64,000 bases of DNA from Chloroflexota bacterium (GCA_028877205.1 JAPPHY010000007.1:172766-236765), one strand, 5' to 3'; shown: positions 50,409 to 61,983, numbered from the stretch's first letter. Made by a program: numbers and translations. The notes: a model not told the origin generated them from the letters alone.

Positions 50409-51538
50409 AGGGCCTTGCAATCCTCGGTTCAACGGGGTCGATAGGCAGACAGACCCTGGACGTTGTGCGCGCCTTTCCGGACCGCTTCTCGGTCGTGGCG
50501 CTCTCTGCGGGGAGCAACCTGGACCTGCTCGCGGAGCAGGCGCGCGAGTTCGGCGCCCGCGTGGCGTCGAGCGAGGCCCCGGCCGGTGAGCTCGCGGCGC
50601 TCCTGCCGCAGGGATGCGCAGTGGCGACCCACGAGGAAGTTGCTTCGCATCCGGACGTGGACATGGTAATGGCGGCCAGCGTGGGCCGCGCCGGCCTCGG
50701 CCCCATCCTGGCGGCCATTCGTGCGGGCAAGACGCTGGCGCTTGCCAACAAGGAGCCAGTGGTGATGGCCGGCGAGATCGTGATGGGCGCGGCCAGGGAT
50801 GCGGGCGTGGACGTGCTGCCGGTCGACAGCGAGCCGAGCGCGATCTGGCAGTGCCTGCGCGGCGAGGACAGGGCCATCTCGCGCGTGATCATTACCGCTT
50901 CCGGCGGCGCGTTCCGCAATCGAGCGCCGGAGGAGCTGGCGTCCGTGACACCGGCGGAGGCGCTGCGCCACCCCACGTGGACGATGGGGCGCAAGATCAC
51001 TATCGACTCCGCGACGCTGATGAACAAGGGGTTCGAGGTCATCGAGTCACGCTGGCTCTTCGACCTGACATGGGAGCAGATCGACGTCGTCGTGCACCAC
51101 CAGAGCATCATTCACGCGATGGTGGAGTACGCGGACGGCTCCACGAAGGCGCAGCTCAGCCCGCCGGATATGCGGATTCCCATCCAGCACGCACTGCTCT
51201 ACCCGGAGCGCATGGAGAACGATGCCCTGCCCAGGTTTGAGCCCGCCGAGACGGGCGCGCTCACCTTCGAGCCGCTGGACGAGGCCAGGTACCCGTGCTT
51301 CCGGCTGGCGTTGGAGGCGGGTCGCAAGGGGATGACCTACCCCGCAGTACTCAGCGCCGCCGACGAGGTCGCAGTCGAGATGTTCCTGGGCGGCGCGATC
51401 GGCTTTACCGACATTCCCGCGGCCGTGGAGTGGACGCTGTCCAGGCACGAGCCGGCGGCGACTCCTGTCCTGGAAGACATACTGGAGGCTGACGAGTGGG
51501 CTCGCCGGACCGCGCGTTCGTGGCCCGGCCGGGCGTGA
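50393..51538 (+). CDS. dxr: 1-Deoxy-D-xylulose 5-phosphate reductoisomerase
   Basis: A 381-residue NADPH-dependent enzyme of the MEP pathway. It starts LAILGSTGSIGRQTLDVV (Rossmann), then LALANKEPVVMAG, the metal/substrate DSEPSAIWQCL (usual DSEHSAIFQ), ITASGGAFR, HPTWTMGRKITIDSATLMNKG, VHHQSIIHAMVEY. The substitution of Pro for His in DSE-P-SAI is worth noting. ATG 50393 overlaps cdsA. Confidence 0.94.
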   Translation: MDSGVKGLAILGSTGSIGRQTLDVVRAFPDRFSVVALSAGSNLDLLAEQAREFGARVASSEAPAGELAALLPQGCAVATHEEVASHPDVDMVMAASVGRAGLGPILAAIRAGKTLALANKEPVVMAGEIVMGAARDAGVDVLPVDSEPSAIWQCLRGEDRAISRVIITASGGAFRNRAPEELASVTPAEALRHPTWTMGRKITIDSATLMNKGFEVIESRWLFDLTWEQIDVVVHHQSIIHAMVEYADGSTKAQLSPPDMRIPIQHALLYPERMENDALPRFEPAETGALTFEPLDEARYPCFRLALEAGRKGMTYPAVLSAADEVAVEMFLGGAIGFTDIPAAVEWTLSRHEPAATPVLEDILEADEWARRTARSWPGRA

Positions 51539-51557
51539 CACTGGAGGGAGGAGTGGC

Positions 51558-52676
51558 ATGCTGGGCGGACTGATGGTGGTTGTGGCGTTCGTGGTGATTC
51601 TCATGGCCCACGAGGGTGGGCACCTGGTCACTGCCAAGCTCCTGAACATGAAGGCCACCAAGTACTTCCTGGGATTCGGCCCTACGCTCTGGTCGTTCCA
51701 GCGGGGCGAGACGGAGTACGGCGTCAAGGCCATACCCGCGGGCGGCTACGTGCGCATCGTTGGCATGAACGCGCTGGACGTGGTGGAGCCGCACGAGGAG
51801 GCCCGCGCCTACAGGAATAAGCCCTTCTGGCAGAAGTCGGTCGTGGTGATGGGCGGAATCGCTACGCACTTCGTGATCGCTTTCGTGCTGCTGTGGGTCG
51901 TGAACGTGGTCATCGGCGAGCCGGACACGTCGCGCCCGCTTCTGGAGGTGGCGCGCGTCATACCTGAGACGGAAGAGGGGTCGCCATCGGCTGCGGCACT
52001 CGCAGGTATGCTGCCCGGCGACCGCGTAGTGGCGGTGAACGGCCGTCCAGTGGACCGGTGGAGCGACCTGTCCGCGATCCTCAGGAGCAATCCCAACCAG
52101 CGAGTCGAGCTGGACGTGCTTCGCGACGGCACGCTGGTCCGGCTGAGCGCAACGCTCTCGTCGCGCGCCGATGCCGAGACGGGCGAGCGGGTGGGTTTCC
52201 TGGGCGTGTCGCCGAGGGTTGAACGGGAACGCGACAACCCCATCCTGGGCGTGGGCAAGGCGGCGGGTGACGTTGCGCTCTACACACGGCTGAGCGTGCA
52301 GGGCATCTGGCTGTTTGCCACCAACCTGGGCACGCTGGCGAACGCGGTGGTCAGCGATGACGAGTCGCTGGACAGGGTGCGGCCGGTGAGCGTCATCGGC
52401 ATCACGCAGTTCGGGGCCGCCAGTTCCCAGGCGGGGATCAACGTAACGCTGGAGCTCATCGCATACATCGCCATCTTCGTGGGCGTGCTGAACGCCATAC
52501 CGCTGTTCCCGTTCGACGGGGGGCACTTCGTCGTGGCGCTCTATGAGAAGGTCACGGGCCGGCCGCCTGACATGCGCAAGGTGGTGCCGGTAGGAGCGGC
52601 AGTGTTCGCACTGGTCGTGATGATCGGCATTCTCGGCGTCTACCTGGACATAGCGAGGCCGCTGGACCTGGGGTGA
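51558..52676 (+). CDS. rseP: Site-2 protease, RseP family
   Basis: A 372-residue membrane zinc protease. The zinc motif MAHEGGH (His18, Glu19, His22) is in the first span, a single PDZ domain spans about 130-205, and the second metal motif NAIPLFPFDGGHF is near 310-322. Family members cut transmembrane anti-sigma factors and leftover signal peptides. The first motif has HEGGH instead of the common HELGH. ATG 51558 follows GGAGGGAGGAG. Confidence 0.93.
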   Translation: MLGGLMVVVAFVVILMAHEGGHLVTAKLLNMKATKYFLGFGPTLWSFQRGETEYGVKAIPAGGYVRIVGMNALDVVEPHEEARAYRNKPFWQKSVVVMGGIATHFVIAFVLLWVVNVVIGEPDTSRPLLEVARVIPETEEGSPSAAALAGMLPGDRVVAVNGRPVDRWSDLSAILRSNPNQRVELDVLRDGTLVRLSATLSSRADAETGERVGFLGVSPRVERERDNPILGVGKAAGDVALYTRLSVQGIWLFATNLGTLANAVVSDDESLDRVRPVSVIGITQFGAASSQAGINVTLELIAYIAIFVGVLNAIPLFPFDGGHFVVALYEKVTGRPPDMRKVVPVGAAVFALVVMIGILGVYLDIARPLDLG

Positions 52677-52687
52677 GGCGGTCTCAT

Positions 52688-52722
52688 TTGACCATCCTCG
52701 CCCCTGTAGGATAAGCTACAGG
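52688..52722 (+). promoter_or_regulatory. ispG promoter with overlapping dyad
   Basis: TTGACC (52688-52693), 16 bases, GATAAG (52710-52715). The -10 forms the spacer of an exact inverted repeat CCTGTAG-N6-CTACAGG (52703-52722), an arrangement typical of an operator. Confidence 0.45.
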
Positions 52723-52750
52723 CATAAGCAGAGCGAAAAGGCGGAAGACC

Positions 52751-53890
52751 ATGACAACCAGACGTGTTTCCAAGGCCATCCAGGTAGGCGACGTCACCGT
52801 GGGGGGCAACGCCCCGATCACCGTCCAGTCCATGACCAAGACTGACACCCGCGACGTGAAGGCCACGGTGCGCCAGATCAGGGAGCTTGAAGACGTGGGC
52901 TGCGACATCATCCGGCCTGCGGTCCCGGACATGGAGGCGGCGCAGGCGCTCCGCGAGATCAAGAGGCGGGTCAGGATTCCCGTCATCGCGGACATCCACT
53001 TCCACTACCAGCTCGCGCTTCAGGCGATCGAGTCGGGCGTGGACGGGCTGCGGCTCAACCCGGGCAACATCCGCGACCGGGAGAAGGTGGAGATGGTGGT
53101 GCGCGCGGCCAAGGAGCGCCAGATACCGATTCGTATAGGCGTGAACTTCGGCAGCCTGCCGCCCGTCGGACAGATAGGCAAGTTCGGTGGGCTGCACCGC
53201 CACGCCGACGGCGTGAACAAGCTGGCCAAGGTGGGCGAGGCTGAGGAGGGAGAGTTCAGCGTGGTTGACCACATGGTTGCCACGGCCCTGTGGGAGATAA
53301 GCGTCCTGGAAGACCTGGACTTCGACCTCATCAAGATCTCGTTGAAGGCGTTCGACGTGCCGACGACCGTCGAGGCATACCGGAGGCTGGCGTACATGGT
53401 GCCCTACCCGCTGCACCTGGGCATCACGGAGGCGGGCACGGCGATGGCCGGGTCAATCCGTAGCGCAGTCGGCCTGGGTTACCTGCTGTACGAGGGCATC
53501 GGCGATACGATCCGCGTGTCGCTGAGCGCAGACTCGAAGGAGGAGATCGCGGCCGGCTACGAGATCCTGAAGTCGCTGAACCTGCGCGAGAAGGGCACGA
53601 CGCTTGTGGCGTGTCCCTCGTGTGGCCGCGCGGACGTGGACGTCATCAAGCTGGCGAACACGGTCGACGAACTGCTGAAGACGAAGAACTATAACGTGAA
53701 GGTGGCCGTGATGGGCTGCGAGGTCAACGGCCCCGGCGAGGCAAAGGATTCGGACGTGGGCATTGCCGCGGGTGTAGGGCGCGCGGTGATCTTCCGCAAG
53801 GGTGTCAAGTCCCGGGTGGTGGAGGAGTCGGACATGCTGACGGCGCTGATGGAGGAGGTGGAGCTGGTGGCTGCGGAGCAGGGCGCGTAG
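52751..53890 (+). CDS. ispG: 4-Hydroxy-3-methylbut-2-enyl diphosphate synthase
   Basis: A 379-residue iron-sulfur enzyme of the MEP pathway. The TIM-barrel part includes NAPITVQSMTKTDTRD and ADIHFHYQLALQA. The C-terminal cluster ligands are in VACPSCGRADVDV and MGCEVNGPGEAKDSD. The stretch GEAKDSDVGIA resembles the conserved GEA-x-x-A-D-x-G-I-A. It is the last gene of the isoprenoid run, with its own promoter and dyad. Confidence 0.95.
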   Translation: MTTRRVSKAIQVGDVTVGGNAPITVQSMTKTDTRDVKATVRQIRELEDVGCDIIRPAVPDMEAAQALREIKRRVRIPVIADIHFHYQLALQAIESGVDGLRLNPGNIRDREKVEMVVRAAKERQIPIRIGVNFGSLPPVGQIGKFGGLHRHADGVNKLAKVGEAEEGEFSVVDHMVATALWEISVLEDLDFDLIKISLKAFDVPTTVEAYRRLAYMVPYPLHLGITEAGTAMAGSIRSAVGLGYLLYEGIGDTIRVSLSADSKEEIAAGYEILKSLNLREKGTTLVACPSCGRADVDVIKLANTVDELLKTKNYNVKVAVMGCEVNGPGEAKDSDVGIAAGVGRAVIFRKGVKSRVVEESDMLTALMEEVELVAAEQGA

Positions 53891-53909
53891 GCGACGGCCA
53901 TTCGCGCGA

Positions 53910-53946
53910 CCCGCTCACCCAGAGCTTGTCGAAGGGTGTGAGCGGG
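53910..53946. repeat. REP-like palindrome
   Basis: Arms CCCGCTCACCC and GGGTGTGAGCGGG around AGAGCTTGTCGAA. It directly precedes the cyclophilin gene. Confidence 0.75.
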
Positions 53947-53983
53947 AATGAGAGCGGTGGCGTCGCAAGAGAGTGACCTCTCG

Positions 53984-54634
53984 ATGTTGAATCGATACTT
54001 CCGTGCTTTGCTGGCCGCGCTGCCGCTCGTGCTGCTCGTGGCGGCGTGCACAACGGAGCCCACGCCAACCCCAACCGTGACGCCCGCGCCGACGTCGACC
54101 GCGACTCCCGCGCCAACGCTGCAACAGTACGACTCGCCCCCGCCACTGACGATCGACCCGGACAAGAGCTACACGGCAACGCTGGCGCTGGAGAAGGGTG
54201 GAGAGATCGTCATCGAGCTGTTCGCCAAGGAGGCGCCGGTGACGGTCAACAACTTCATCTTCCTGGCACGTGAAGGCTACTACGACGGGGTGACCTTCCA
54301 CCGCGTCATACCGGGATTCATGGCGCAGGGCGGCGACCCGACGGGCACGGGCCGGGGCGGCCCCGGATACACGATACCGGACGAGTTTAGCCCACTGAGA
54401 CGCCACGACGGCCCCGGCGTGCTGTCGATGGCAAACATCGGCCGTCCCGACACGGGCGGCGGCCAGTGGTTCATCACCTTCGCAGCCACGCCGCACCTGG
54501 ACGATGCGCACACGGTGTTCGGCCAGGTGATCGAAGGCATGGACGTGGTGAACGGCATATCGCCACGCGACCCCACAATGGCAACCACGCCGGGCGACGC
54601 GATTGCTTCCATCACCATTCAGGAGGGCGGATAA
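53984..54634 (+). CDS. Cyclophilin-type peptidyl-prolyl isomerase, lipoprotein
   Basis: A 216-residue protein: signal peptide with lipobox VAAC (Cys22), a short Pro/Thr tether (about 25-48), then a cyclophilin domain with [45 protein letters not shown] and [14 protein letters not shown]. It folds proteins outside the membrane by proline isomerisation. ATG 53984 puts the basic signal-peptide start MLNRYFR first; ATG 53948 is an alternative right after a REP-like palindrome. Confidence 0.9.
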   Translation: MLNRYFRALLAALPLVLLVAACTTEPTPTPTVTPAPTSTATPAPTLQQYDSPPPLTIDPDKSYTATLALEKGGEIVIELFAKEAPVTVNNFIFLAREGYYDGVTFHRVIPGFMAQGGDPTGTGRGGPGYTIPDEFSPLRRHDGPGVLSMANIGRPDTGGGQWFITFAATPHLDDAHTVFGQVIEGMDVVNGISPRDPTMATTPGDAIASITIQEGG

Positions 54635-54649
54635 CCCGCCACTAGGAAA

Positions 54650-54710
54650 CCCACTCACGCCCTTCGACAAGCTCAGAGCCTGCTCCGCACTTGATGCGGG
54701 GGTGAGCGGG
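54650..54710. repeat. REP-like element with inserted second hairpin
   Basis: CCCACTCACGCCC, core TTCGACAAGCTCAGAGCC, then CCGCACTTGATGCGG (a short stem like the one at 22505), then GGGTGAGCGGG. Confidence 0.65.
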
Positions 54711-54726
54711 CATGGGGTGGTGGCAG

Positions 54727-54765
54727 CCCCGCTCATGGTGAGCCTGTCGAACCATTTGAGCGGGG
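54727..54765. repeat. REP-like palindrome
   Basis: Arms CCCCGCTCATGGT and ACCATTTGAGCGGGG flank GAGCCTGTCGA. Almost the same as the element at 22368-22406. Confidence 0.75.
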
Positions 54766-54838
54766 CTATATTGTATACTGGGCGGGCAGCTCAGCCCCAG
54801 GAGTGAACGATGACCCCGGACCTCAGGAGGTAAGCAAC

Positions 54839-55768
54839 ATGAGCAACTTCGAGAAGATGCAGGCCCGCATCGCGGTGGGCGAGACGATCCTGATGGACGG
54901 CGGCATGGGCTCGGAGTTCGAGCGGCGGGGGCTGGCGAGCCCCACCGTGTGGTCGGGCGGCCCGATGCTCACGAATCCGGAGCTGGTCAGGGAGATCCAC
55001 GAGGAGTACATCAAGGCGGGAGCGGAGATCATCATCACCAACACCTTCGCCACGGGGCGAGACTCGCTGGAACGCGGCGACCTCGGGCACAAAGTCGCTG
55101 AGGCCAACCGGCTGGGCATCGAGGCGGCGGTGCAGGCGAGGCGCAACGCCGGCAAGGAAGACTCGGTGGTCATCGCGGCCTCCGTTGCTACCATGACCCC
55201 CAAGGAGCACGCTGAAACGCCGGTGCCATACGAGAAGGCGCTGGATACATACCGGGAGCAGTTCGCGGAAATGGCAAAGGGCGGCCCGGACGTGGCGGTC
55301 GGCGAGATGCTGATCCGTATATCGGACACGCTGGCGTCCATAGACGCGGCTGCGGAGCTGGGCCTGCCGGCGTGGGTCGGTCTTTCGGTGCTTCGCGATG
55401 GCGACGAGCTTTACCTGGGCATCCGCGGCAGGCATGGAGACGGCGGACACGCCGGCGAGACGCTTCAGGACGCGCTGGACGCCATCAAGGACAGGGACGT
55501 CGCGGCGGTGTTCGTGATGCACACGCCGGTGGATATCACGGCGCCGGGGCTGGAGGTAGTGAAGAGGAACTGGTCAGGTACCTTCGGCGCCTACGCCCAC
55601 TTCCCGCGCGCCAGCGGCCCGGACCCGCGGGCAAACGTGCTCGATCCGCAGCAGTACCTGGAGTACGCGAAGGGGTGGCGCGAGCAGGGCGCGCGGATAA
55701 TTGGCGGCTGCTGCGGCACGAGACCCGACCACATCCTTGCGCTGAGGGAGTGGCTGCGCGGCGTGTAG
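54839..55768 (+). CDS. Homocysteine S-methyltransferase family protein with an altered zinc site
   Basis: A 309-residue TIM-barrel of the homocysteine methyltransferase family. Marks: ILMDGGMGSEFERRGL near the start, IITNTFATGRDSLER, and the final zinc pair GGCCGTRPDHI (Cys291, Cys292). The first zinc ligand is usually Cys in an N-C segment; here the aligned stretch reads VFVMHTPVD, with His228. It may bind zinc through His or have another function. ATG 54839 follows AGGAGG at eight bases. Confidence 0.8.
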   Translation: MSNFEKMQARIAVGETILMDGGMGSEFERRGLASPTVWSGGPMLTNPELVREIHEEYIKAGAEIIITNTFATGRDSLERGDLGHKVAEANRLGIEAAVQARRNAGKEDSVVIAASVATMTPKEHAETPVPYEKALDTYREQFAEMAKGGPDVAVGEMLIRISDTLASIDAAAELGLPAWVGLSVLRDGDELYLGIRGRHGDGGHAGETLQDALDAIKDRDVAAVFVMHTPVDITAPGLEVVKRNWSGTFGAYAHFPRASGPDPRANVLDPQQYLEYAKGWREQGARIIGGCCGTRPDHILALREWLRGV

Positions 55769-55892
55769 CGCGGGATGCCCTAAGGGGAGTGAGTTTCGCC
55801 GAGTGGTCTTGCTCGGCTAACCAGCTCTTCGTCAGGCCAACTCCGTGGGAGGGATGGTCGTAGAACCATATTGGGTCTGGAGGACTTTGAGC

Positions 55893-56393
55893 ATGCCGGA
55901 CAAACTCGCCTTGCTTGTGTACGAGTCTTGGAAGAGTCTCGACGACTCACTGAAGGGACTTACGCCTGAAGAAGCAACGTCGCGTCACTTCGGAGGGAGC
56001 AGCATTGCTTGGACAGTAGGTCATGTTTCTACAATGGTGGACTCTTGGATCAACGTTAACTTTCAGAACTTGCCACCTCACCCGTTCATGTCCCAGTTCC
56101 TGCCGGGAAGCAGAGGAAAGTGCGAGGACTGGGAGGGAGTTCTCGGCGCAGCAAGCGAGGTCAGAAGCAGGGCGAGCTCGTTTTTGGATACTAATCCCTC
56201 CATCGACCAAGTCATCCCATATGGAGGATCAATAGTATTCCTGCGAGAAACCGGCCTGAGGCTGAGTTATGCACTACTCCGCATTGCATATCATCACCTA
56301 ATTCATGTAGGAGAGATTCTAACCATCCGCTCTCGCCTTGGACACAATGTCGATAAGCTACAAGACGCGGAATGGGGAAGACCCCTAGTGTGA
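55893..56393 (+). CDS. DinB-family protein
   Basis: A 166-residue four-helix-bundle protein of the DinB/YfiT group. The three possible metal histidines lie in AWTVGHVSTMVDSW and in HHLIHVGEILTI. Members are thiol transferases or stress-induced proteins, and the function is not known here. ATG 55893 follows GGAGG by about nine bases; an in-frame ATG lies 39 bases upstream. GC content is visibly lower than in the neighbouring genes. Confidence 0.75.
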   Translation: MPDKLALLVYESWKSLDDSLKGLTPEEATSRHFGGSSIAWTVGHVSTMVDSWINVNFQNLPPHPFMSQFLPGSRGKCEDWEGVLGAASEVRSRASSFLDTNPSIDQVIPYGGSIVFLRETGLRLSYALLRIAYHHLIHVGEILTIRSRLGHNVDKLQDAEWGRPLV

Positions 56394-56437
56394 TTCAACA
56401 GCCGGGCCTAGAAGTGGGCCGACTTGGGAGAGGTACG

Positions 56438-57604
56438 ATGAGGTCGTTGCAAAAGCTGAGTTTTCTATTTGTCTCGATGGCCATACTGACCGTGGCGGCG
56501 CTGGCCTGCGGAGGGGACGAGGAGGTGTTCAGGATCGGGGTGATGGAGTCGCTGACCGGCTCCGGTGAGACCTACGGCACAGTCGCCAACCAGGCCAAGC
56601 AGATGGCCGCGGACGAGATCAACGCGGCCGGCGGCGTTAACGGCCGCAGACTGGAACTGGTAGTTGAAGACTCTCGCTGCAACGCCAGTGACGCGATAAT
56701 TGCCTACAACAAGCTGACCGACGTCGAAGGCGTGAAGATTATACTGGGGACCTCGTGCAGCGCCGCGATGCTTGGCGTCGCTCCGCACGCGGAGGCCGAT
56801 GGCGTGATCCTGTTCTCCGGTCTCGCCAGCAACCCGGACATCGCCAATGCCGGCGACTACATCTTCCGCACCCAGATCAGCGACTTGGAGGTCGGCATCA
56901 CCACAGGCAACATCCTGTGGGCCGACGGCGTCCGCATACTCGCGACCATTACCGAGAGTACCGACTACGCCGAGGGCGTCCGCCGCACCTCGGTCGCTCA
57001 ATTCGAGACGCGTGGTGGAGCAGTTGTAGCCGGGGAGCATTTTGGGTCGGAGGTGACGGACTTCAGGAGCCAGCTGTCGAAGCTCTTCGCTGAGGACCCG
57101 GACGCGCTGCACATAGCCCCCCAGTCCGAGTTTGCGGCCGGGACCATCGTCAAGCAGGCTCGGGAGCTAGGATTCGAAGGCCCTATCTATGCTGAGACCG
57201 TTTCCGTGGGAACAACCGCCCTGGAAATAGCGGGTGCGGCCGCGGACGGCATGAAGGCCATCACGGCCGACCTCGACCCGGATAACGAGAAGGGACAGGA
57301 GGTCCTGGCGAATTTCCGGGAGCGGTATGAATATGTGACGCTGCCGTGGCACCTGGGGTCGGCATACGACGACGTATACATCGCCGCCGAGTGCCTCAAG
57401 ATAACCAACGACGACCAGGACGCGGACGGCTTCCGCGACTGTATGTATGCTATCACCTGGAGCGGCGCCATCGGAGACAACTACAGCTTCGACTCCGACG
57501 GCGAAGTCGTTGGGCTCTCCAGGGTGGTAGTGGAGGTGCTGCCGGCCGCAGAGCGGACCGCGGAGCGGACGTACAAGGTACTCGGCCCGGCTCCCAAGCC
57601 GTAG
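56438..57604 (+). CDS. Leu/Ile/Val-type ABC substrate-binding lipoprotein
   Basis: A 388-residue type I periplasmic-binding-fold protein (LivJ/amide-binding family). The signal peptide ends at Cys24 (AALAC), then VFRIGVMESLTGSGETYG, AADEINAAGGVNGRRLELVVEDS, ILGTSCSAAMLGVAP and a late YDDVYIAAECLK. It would capture amino acids or amides outside the cell. No permease or ATPase gene is next to it. ATG 56438 follows GGGAGAGG; a frame start 66 bases earlier reads into the DinB gene. Confidence 0.85.
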   Translation: MRSLQKLSFLFVSMAILTVAALACGGDEEVFRIGVMESLTGSGETYGTVANQAKQMAADEINAAGGVNGRRLELVVEDSRCNASDAIIAYNKLTDVEGVKIILGTSCSAAMLGVAPHAEADGVILFSGLASNPDIANAGDYIFRTQISDLEVGITTGNILWADGVRILATITESTDYAEGVRRTSVAQFETRGGAVVAGEHFGSEVTDFRSQLSKLFAEDPDALHIAPQSEFAAGTIVKQARELGFEGPIYAETVSVGTTALEIAGAAADGMKAITADLDPDNEKGQEVLANFRERYEYVTLPWHLGSAYDDVYIAAECLKITNDDQDADGFRDCMYAITWSGAIGDNYSFDSDGEVVGLSRVVVEVLPAAERTAERTYKVLGPAPKP

Positions 57605-57719
57605 TCCTCTTCAACCGCGGCGGGATCAGAGGCCGGCAGAGATTGCTGAATTCAGAGCCTAAACTCGAAAGCCCGACATGCGGTCGCTCCCGTAGCTTCC
57701 ACTAGCATGGATTGGAAGC

Positions 57720-58082
57720 TCACAACGCGGGTTCCCAGAGCTCAATCGCGTTGCCCTCGGGGTCATGGATGCGGGCGAATCGGCCTATGCCCTCCATCTC
57801 GCTTTCGTGGCTGACCTCGATGTCAGCAGACCTGAGCTGGGTTACCATCGCGTCCAAATCGGCCACGCGGAAGTTCAGCATGAATGCCTTGTCCGCTGCG
57901 AAGTAGTCAGTGTCAGCAGCAAAGGGTGAGAAGACAGTCACCCCGGACCCGGTTTCCCAAGGCGCCATCTCCATGCTAGTCGGAGCAGGATTGATGCCAA
58001 GGTGATCCTGGTACCACCTCGCAAGTCCGTCCGGATCCTTTGCCCGAAAGAAGAATCCGCCGATTCCCTGAACGTTCTGCAT
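57720..58082 (-). CDS. VOC-family (glyoxalase/bleomycin-resistance type) protein
   Basis: A 120-residue VOC domain: GFFFRAKDPDGLARWYQDHLG at the front and IHDPEGNAIELWEP at the end, the last providing the usual metal Glu. Substrate unknown. It starts 15 bp after the stop of the YyaL gene, with AAGGAGGAG in the gap, so the two form a unit. Confidence 0.85.
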   Translation of the reverse strand: MQNVQGIGGFFFRAKDPDGLARWYQDHLGINPAPTSMEMAPWETGSGVTVFSPFAADTDYFAADKAFMLNFRVADLDAMVTQLRSADIEVSHESEMEGIGRFARIHDPEGNAIELWEPAL

Positions 58083-58097
58083 CCCGCGTCTCCTCCT

Positions 58098-60188
<2,091 letters not shown>

Positions 60189-60278
60189 ATTGCACTTCCG
60201 AGAGTGTATGGTGTTGGCGTGTCCCTATTCTCGCAGAAGCGGCTGCGAAAAGGAATGAGGGTGCGGGGGAAGCACACC

Positions 60279-60317
60279 GCCCGCTCATCCTGAGCAAGTC
60301 GAAGGGCATGAGCGGGC
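60279..60317. repeat. REP-like palindrome
   Basis: Arms GCCCGCTCATCC and GGCATGAGCGGGC around TGAGCAAGTCGAA. It lies in the divergent gap between the YyaL gene and coaE. Confidence 0.75.
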
Positions 60318-60409
60318 TAAGTTGGCCGCTTAGTGTCGTAAGGGATTGCTCTTGCTATAGCGTGTGAACGCGTATAGAATTGCCCTTACGCGTGGCAGAG
60401 GGGGGAAGC

Positions 60410-61006
60410 ATGAAAGTGATCGGGCTGGCGGGCGGAATCGGCGCCGGCAAGAGCGAGGTGTCCCGTATCCTGGGCGAGATGGGAGCGGAGGTGCTCAACG
60501 CGGACCGGTACGGCCACGAAGTCTACCTGCCCGGCACGGACGGCCATCGTGAGGTGGTGGAGGCGTTCGGGGAGGACGTGCTGCAGCCGAACGGCGAGGT
60601 CGACCGGCGGGCGCTGGGCGGCAAGGTATTCGGCAACCCGGAGGCCATGGCCCGCCTGAACGCAATCGCGTGGCCGCGCATTCGGCAGAAGATCGAGGAC
60701 GGAATTGAGGAGCAGCGGCAGCGGGGCACCGGCGTTGTGGTGCTCGACGCGGCCGTGCTGATAGAAGCGGGCTGGACGGACGCCGCGGACGAGGTGTGGG
60801 TGGTCACGGCGCCGGAAGGCGACGTCGTAAGCCGGCTTCAGGCTCGCAACAACCTTACCGAGGAGCAGGTCAGGGCTCGAATGGCTTCGCAGATGTCGTC
60901 GGAGGAGCGCGTGAAGTACGCGGACGTCGTGGTTTCCAACGAAGGCGACCTGGAGGGACTCCAGCGCGATATCGAGAAGCTGTGGGAGGAGCGGCTGGCC
61001 GGCTAA
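60410..61006 (+). CDS. coaE: Dephospho-CoA kinase
   Basis: A 198-residue P-loop kinase for the last step of coenzyme A synthesis. P-loop GGIGAGKS at 8-15, [12 protein letters not shown] (substrate Asp), [14 protein letters not shown] and the lid [20 protein letters not shown] 60410 follows GAGGGGGGAAG. The MoxR-type gene begins 19 bp later on the same strand. Confidence 0.93.
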   Translation: MKVIGLAGGIGAGKSEVSRILGEMGAEVLNADRYGHEVYLPGTDGHREVVEAFGEDVLQPNGEVDRRALGGKVFGNPEAMARLNAIAWPRIRQKIEDGIEEQRQRGTGVVVLDAAVLIEAGWTDAADEVWVVTAPEGDVVSRLQARNNLTEEQVRARMASQMSSEERVKYADVVVSNEGDLEGLQRDIEKLWEERLAG

Positions 61007-61025
61007 GGCCCTGCCAGGAGGAGCA

Positions 61026-61913
61026 ATGGCTGAAACTGACACCTACACCTCCTACCGTACCGAGGAGTACGTGGTCAAGGAGGAGCCTTTCTACCTGCCC
61101 GTCGGCGACGAAGTTGAGCTGTTCGAGGTGGCATACTCGCAGCAGATGCCCGTCCTGCTCAAGGGGCCAACGGGTACCGGCAAGACCCGCTTTGTCGAGT
61201 ATATGTCATACCGGCTGGGGCGGCCCATCACGAAAGTCACCAGAAGCAGGCGAGACGGAGGCCAGTCGAAGGGCTCCAGCGTCCCGCTCATGACCATCGC
61301 CTGCCACGAGGACCTCACGGCTAGCGACTTGGTAGGCCGCTACCTGCTGGAGGGAGACGAGACCCGGTGGATGGACGGGCCGCTTGCCCGGGCCGTCAAG
61401 GTGGGCGCCATCTGCTACCTGGACGAGGTGGTGGAGGCCAGGAAGGACACCACCGTGCTCATCCATCCGCTCACCGACCACCGGCGGTTGCTGCCCATCG
61501 ACAAGCGCGGCGAGATCATTGAGGCCCACGCGGGCTTCCTGATGGTGCTGTCCTACAACCCCGGCTACCAGAGCGCGCTCAAGGACCTGAAGCACAGTAC
61601 CCGTCAGCGGTTCATGGCGATGGAGTTCAACGCGCCGCCGCCGGAACTGGAGGCGCAGATCATCGAGCATGAGAGCGGCGCCTCGGCGTCCGTGTCCCTG
61701 GCCCTCGCCAAGCTGGGCGAGAAGGTGCGCAACCTGAAGGACCACGGCCTCCAGGAGGGCGTCGGCACCCGCCTTCTAATATACGCCGGCAAGCTGATAA
61801 ACAACGGGATCGCCCCGCGGAGGGCGTGCCAGGTTGCGGTCACCTGGGCGCTGACCGACGACCAGCAGGTGCAGCGCAGCATTGACGAGGTGATCAACTC
61901 CATCTTCGAGTAG
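61026..61913 (+). CDS. MoxR/CbbQ/NorQ-type AAA+ ATPase
   Basis: A 295-residue AAA+ ATPase close to CbbQ/NirQ/NorQ. Walker A GPTGTGKT (about 47-54), Walker [10 protein letters not shown] (about 133-141), sensor 1 with [10 protein letters not shown], an arginine-finger region STRQRF, and a C-terminal lid. These ATPases team with a VWA-domain protein to load metals into, or remodel, a target enzyme. The likely partner starts 70 bp later. No RuBisCO or NO-reductase gene is in the window, so the target is unknown. ATG 61026 follows AGGAGG. Confidence 0.9.
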   Translation: MAETDTYTSYRTEEYVVKEEPFYLPVGDEVELFEVAYSQQMPVLLKGPTGTGKTRFVEYMSYRLGRPITKVTRSRRDGGQSKGSSVPLMTIACHEDLTASDLVGRYLLEGDETRWMDGPLARAVKVGAICYLDEVVEARKDTTVLIHPLTDHRRLLPIDKRGEIIEAHAGFLMVLSYNPGYQSALKDLKHSTRQRFMAMEFNAPPPELEAQIIEHESGASASVSLALAKLGEKVRNLKDHGLQEGVGTRLLIYAGKLINNGIAPRRACQVAVTWALTDDQQVQRSIDEVINSIFE

Positions 61914-61983
61914 GCCGCCGCGTTCGGCGGCCCGGGGCCTGCGGCGTACCTCCAGCTCCGGGAACTCCGGGGCAGATTGCACC

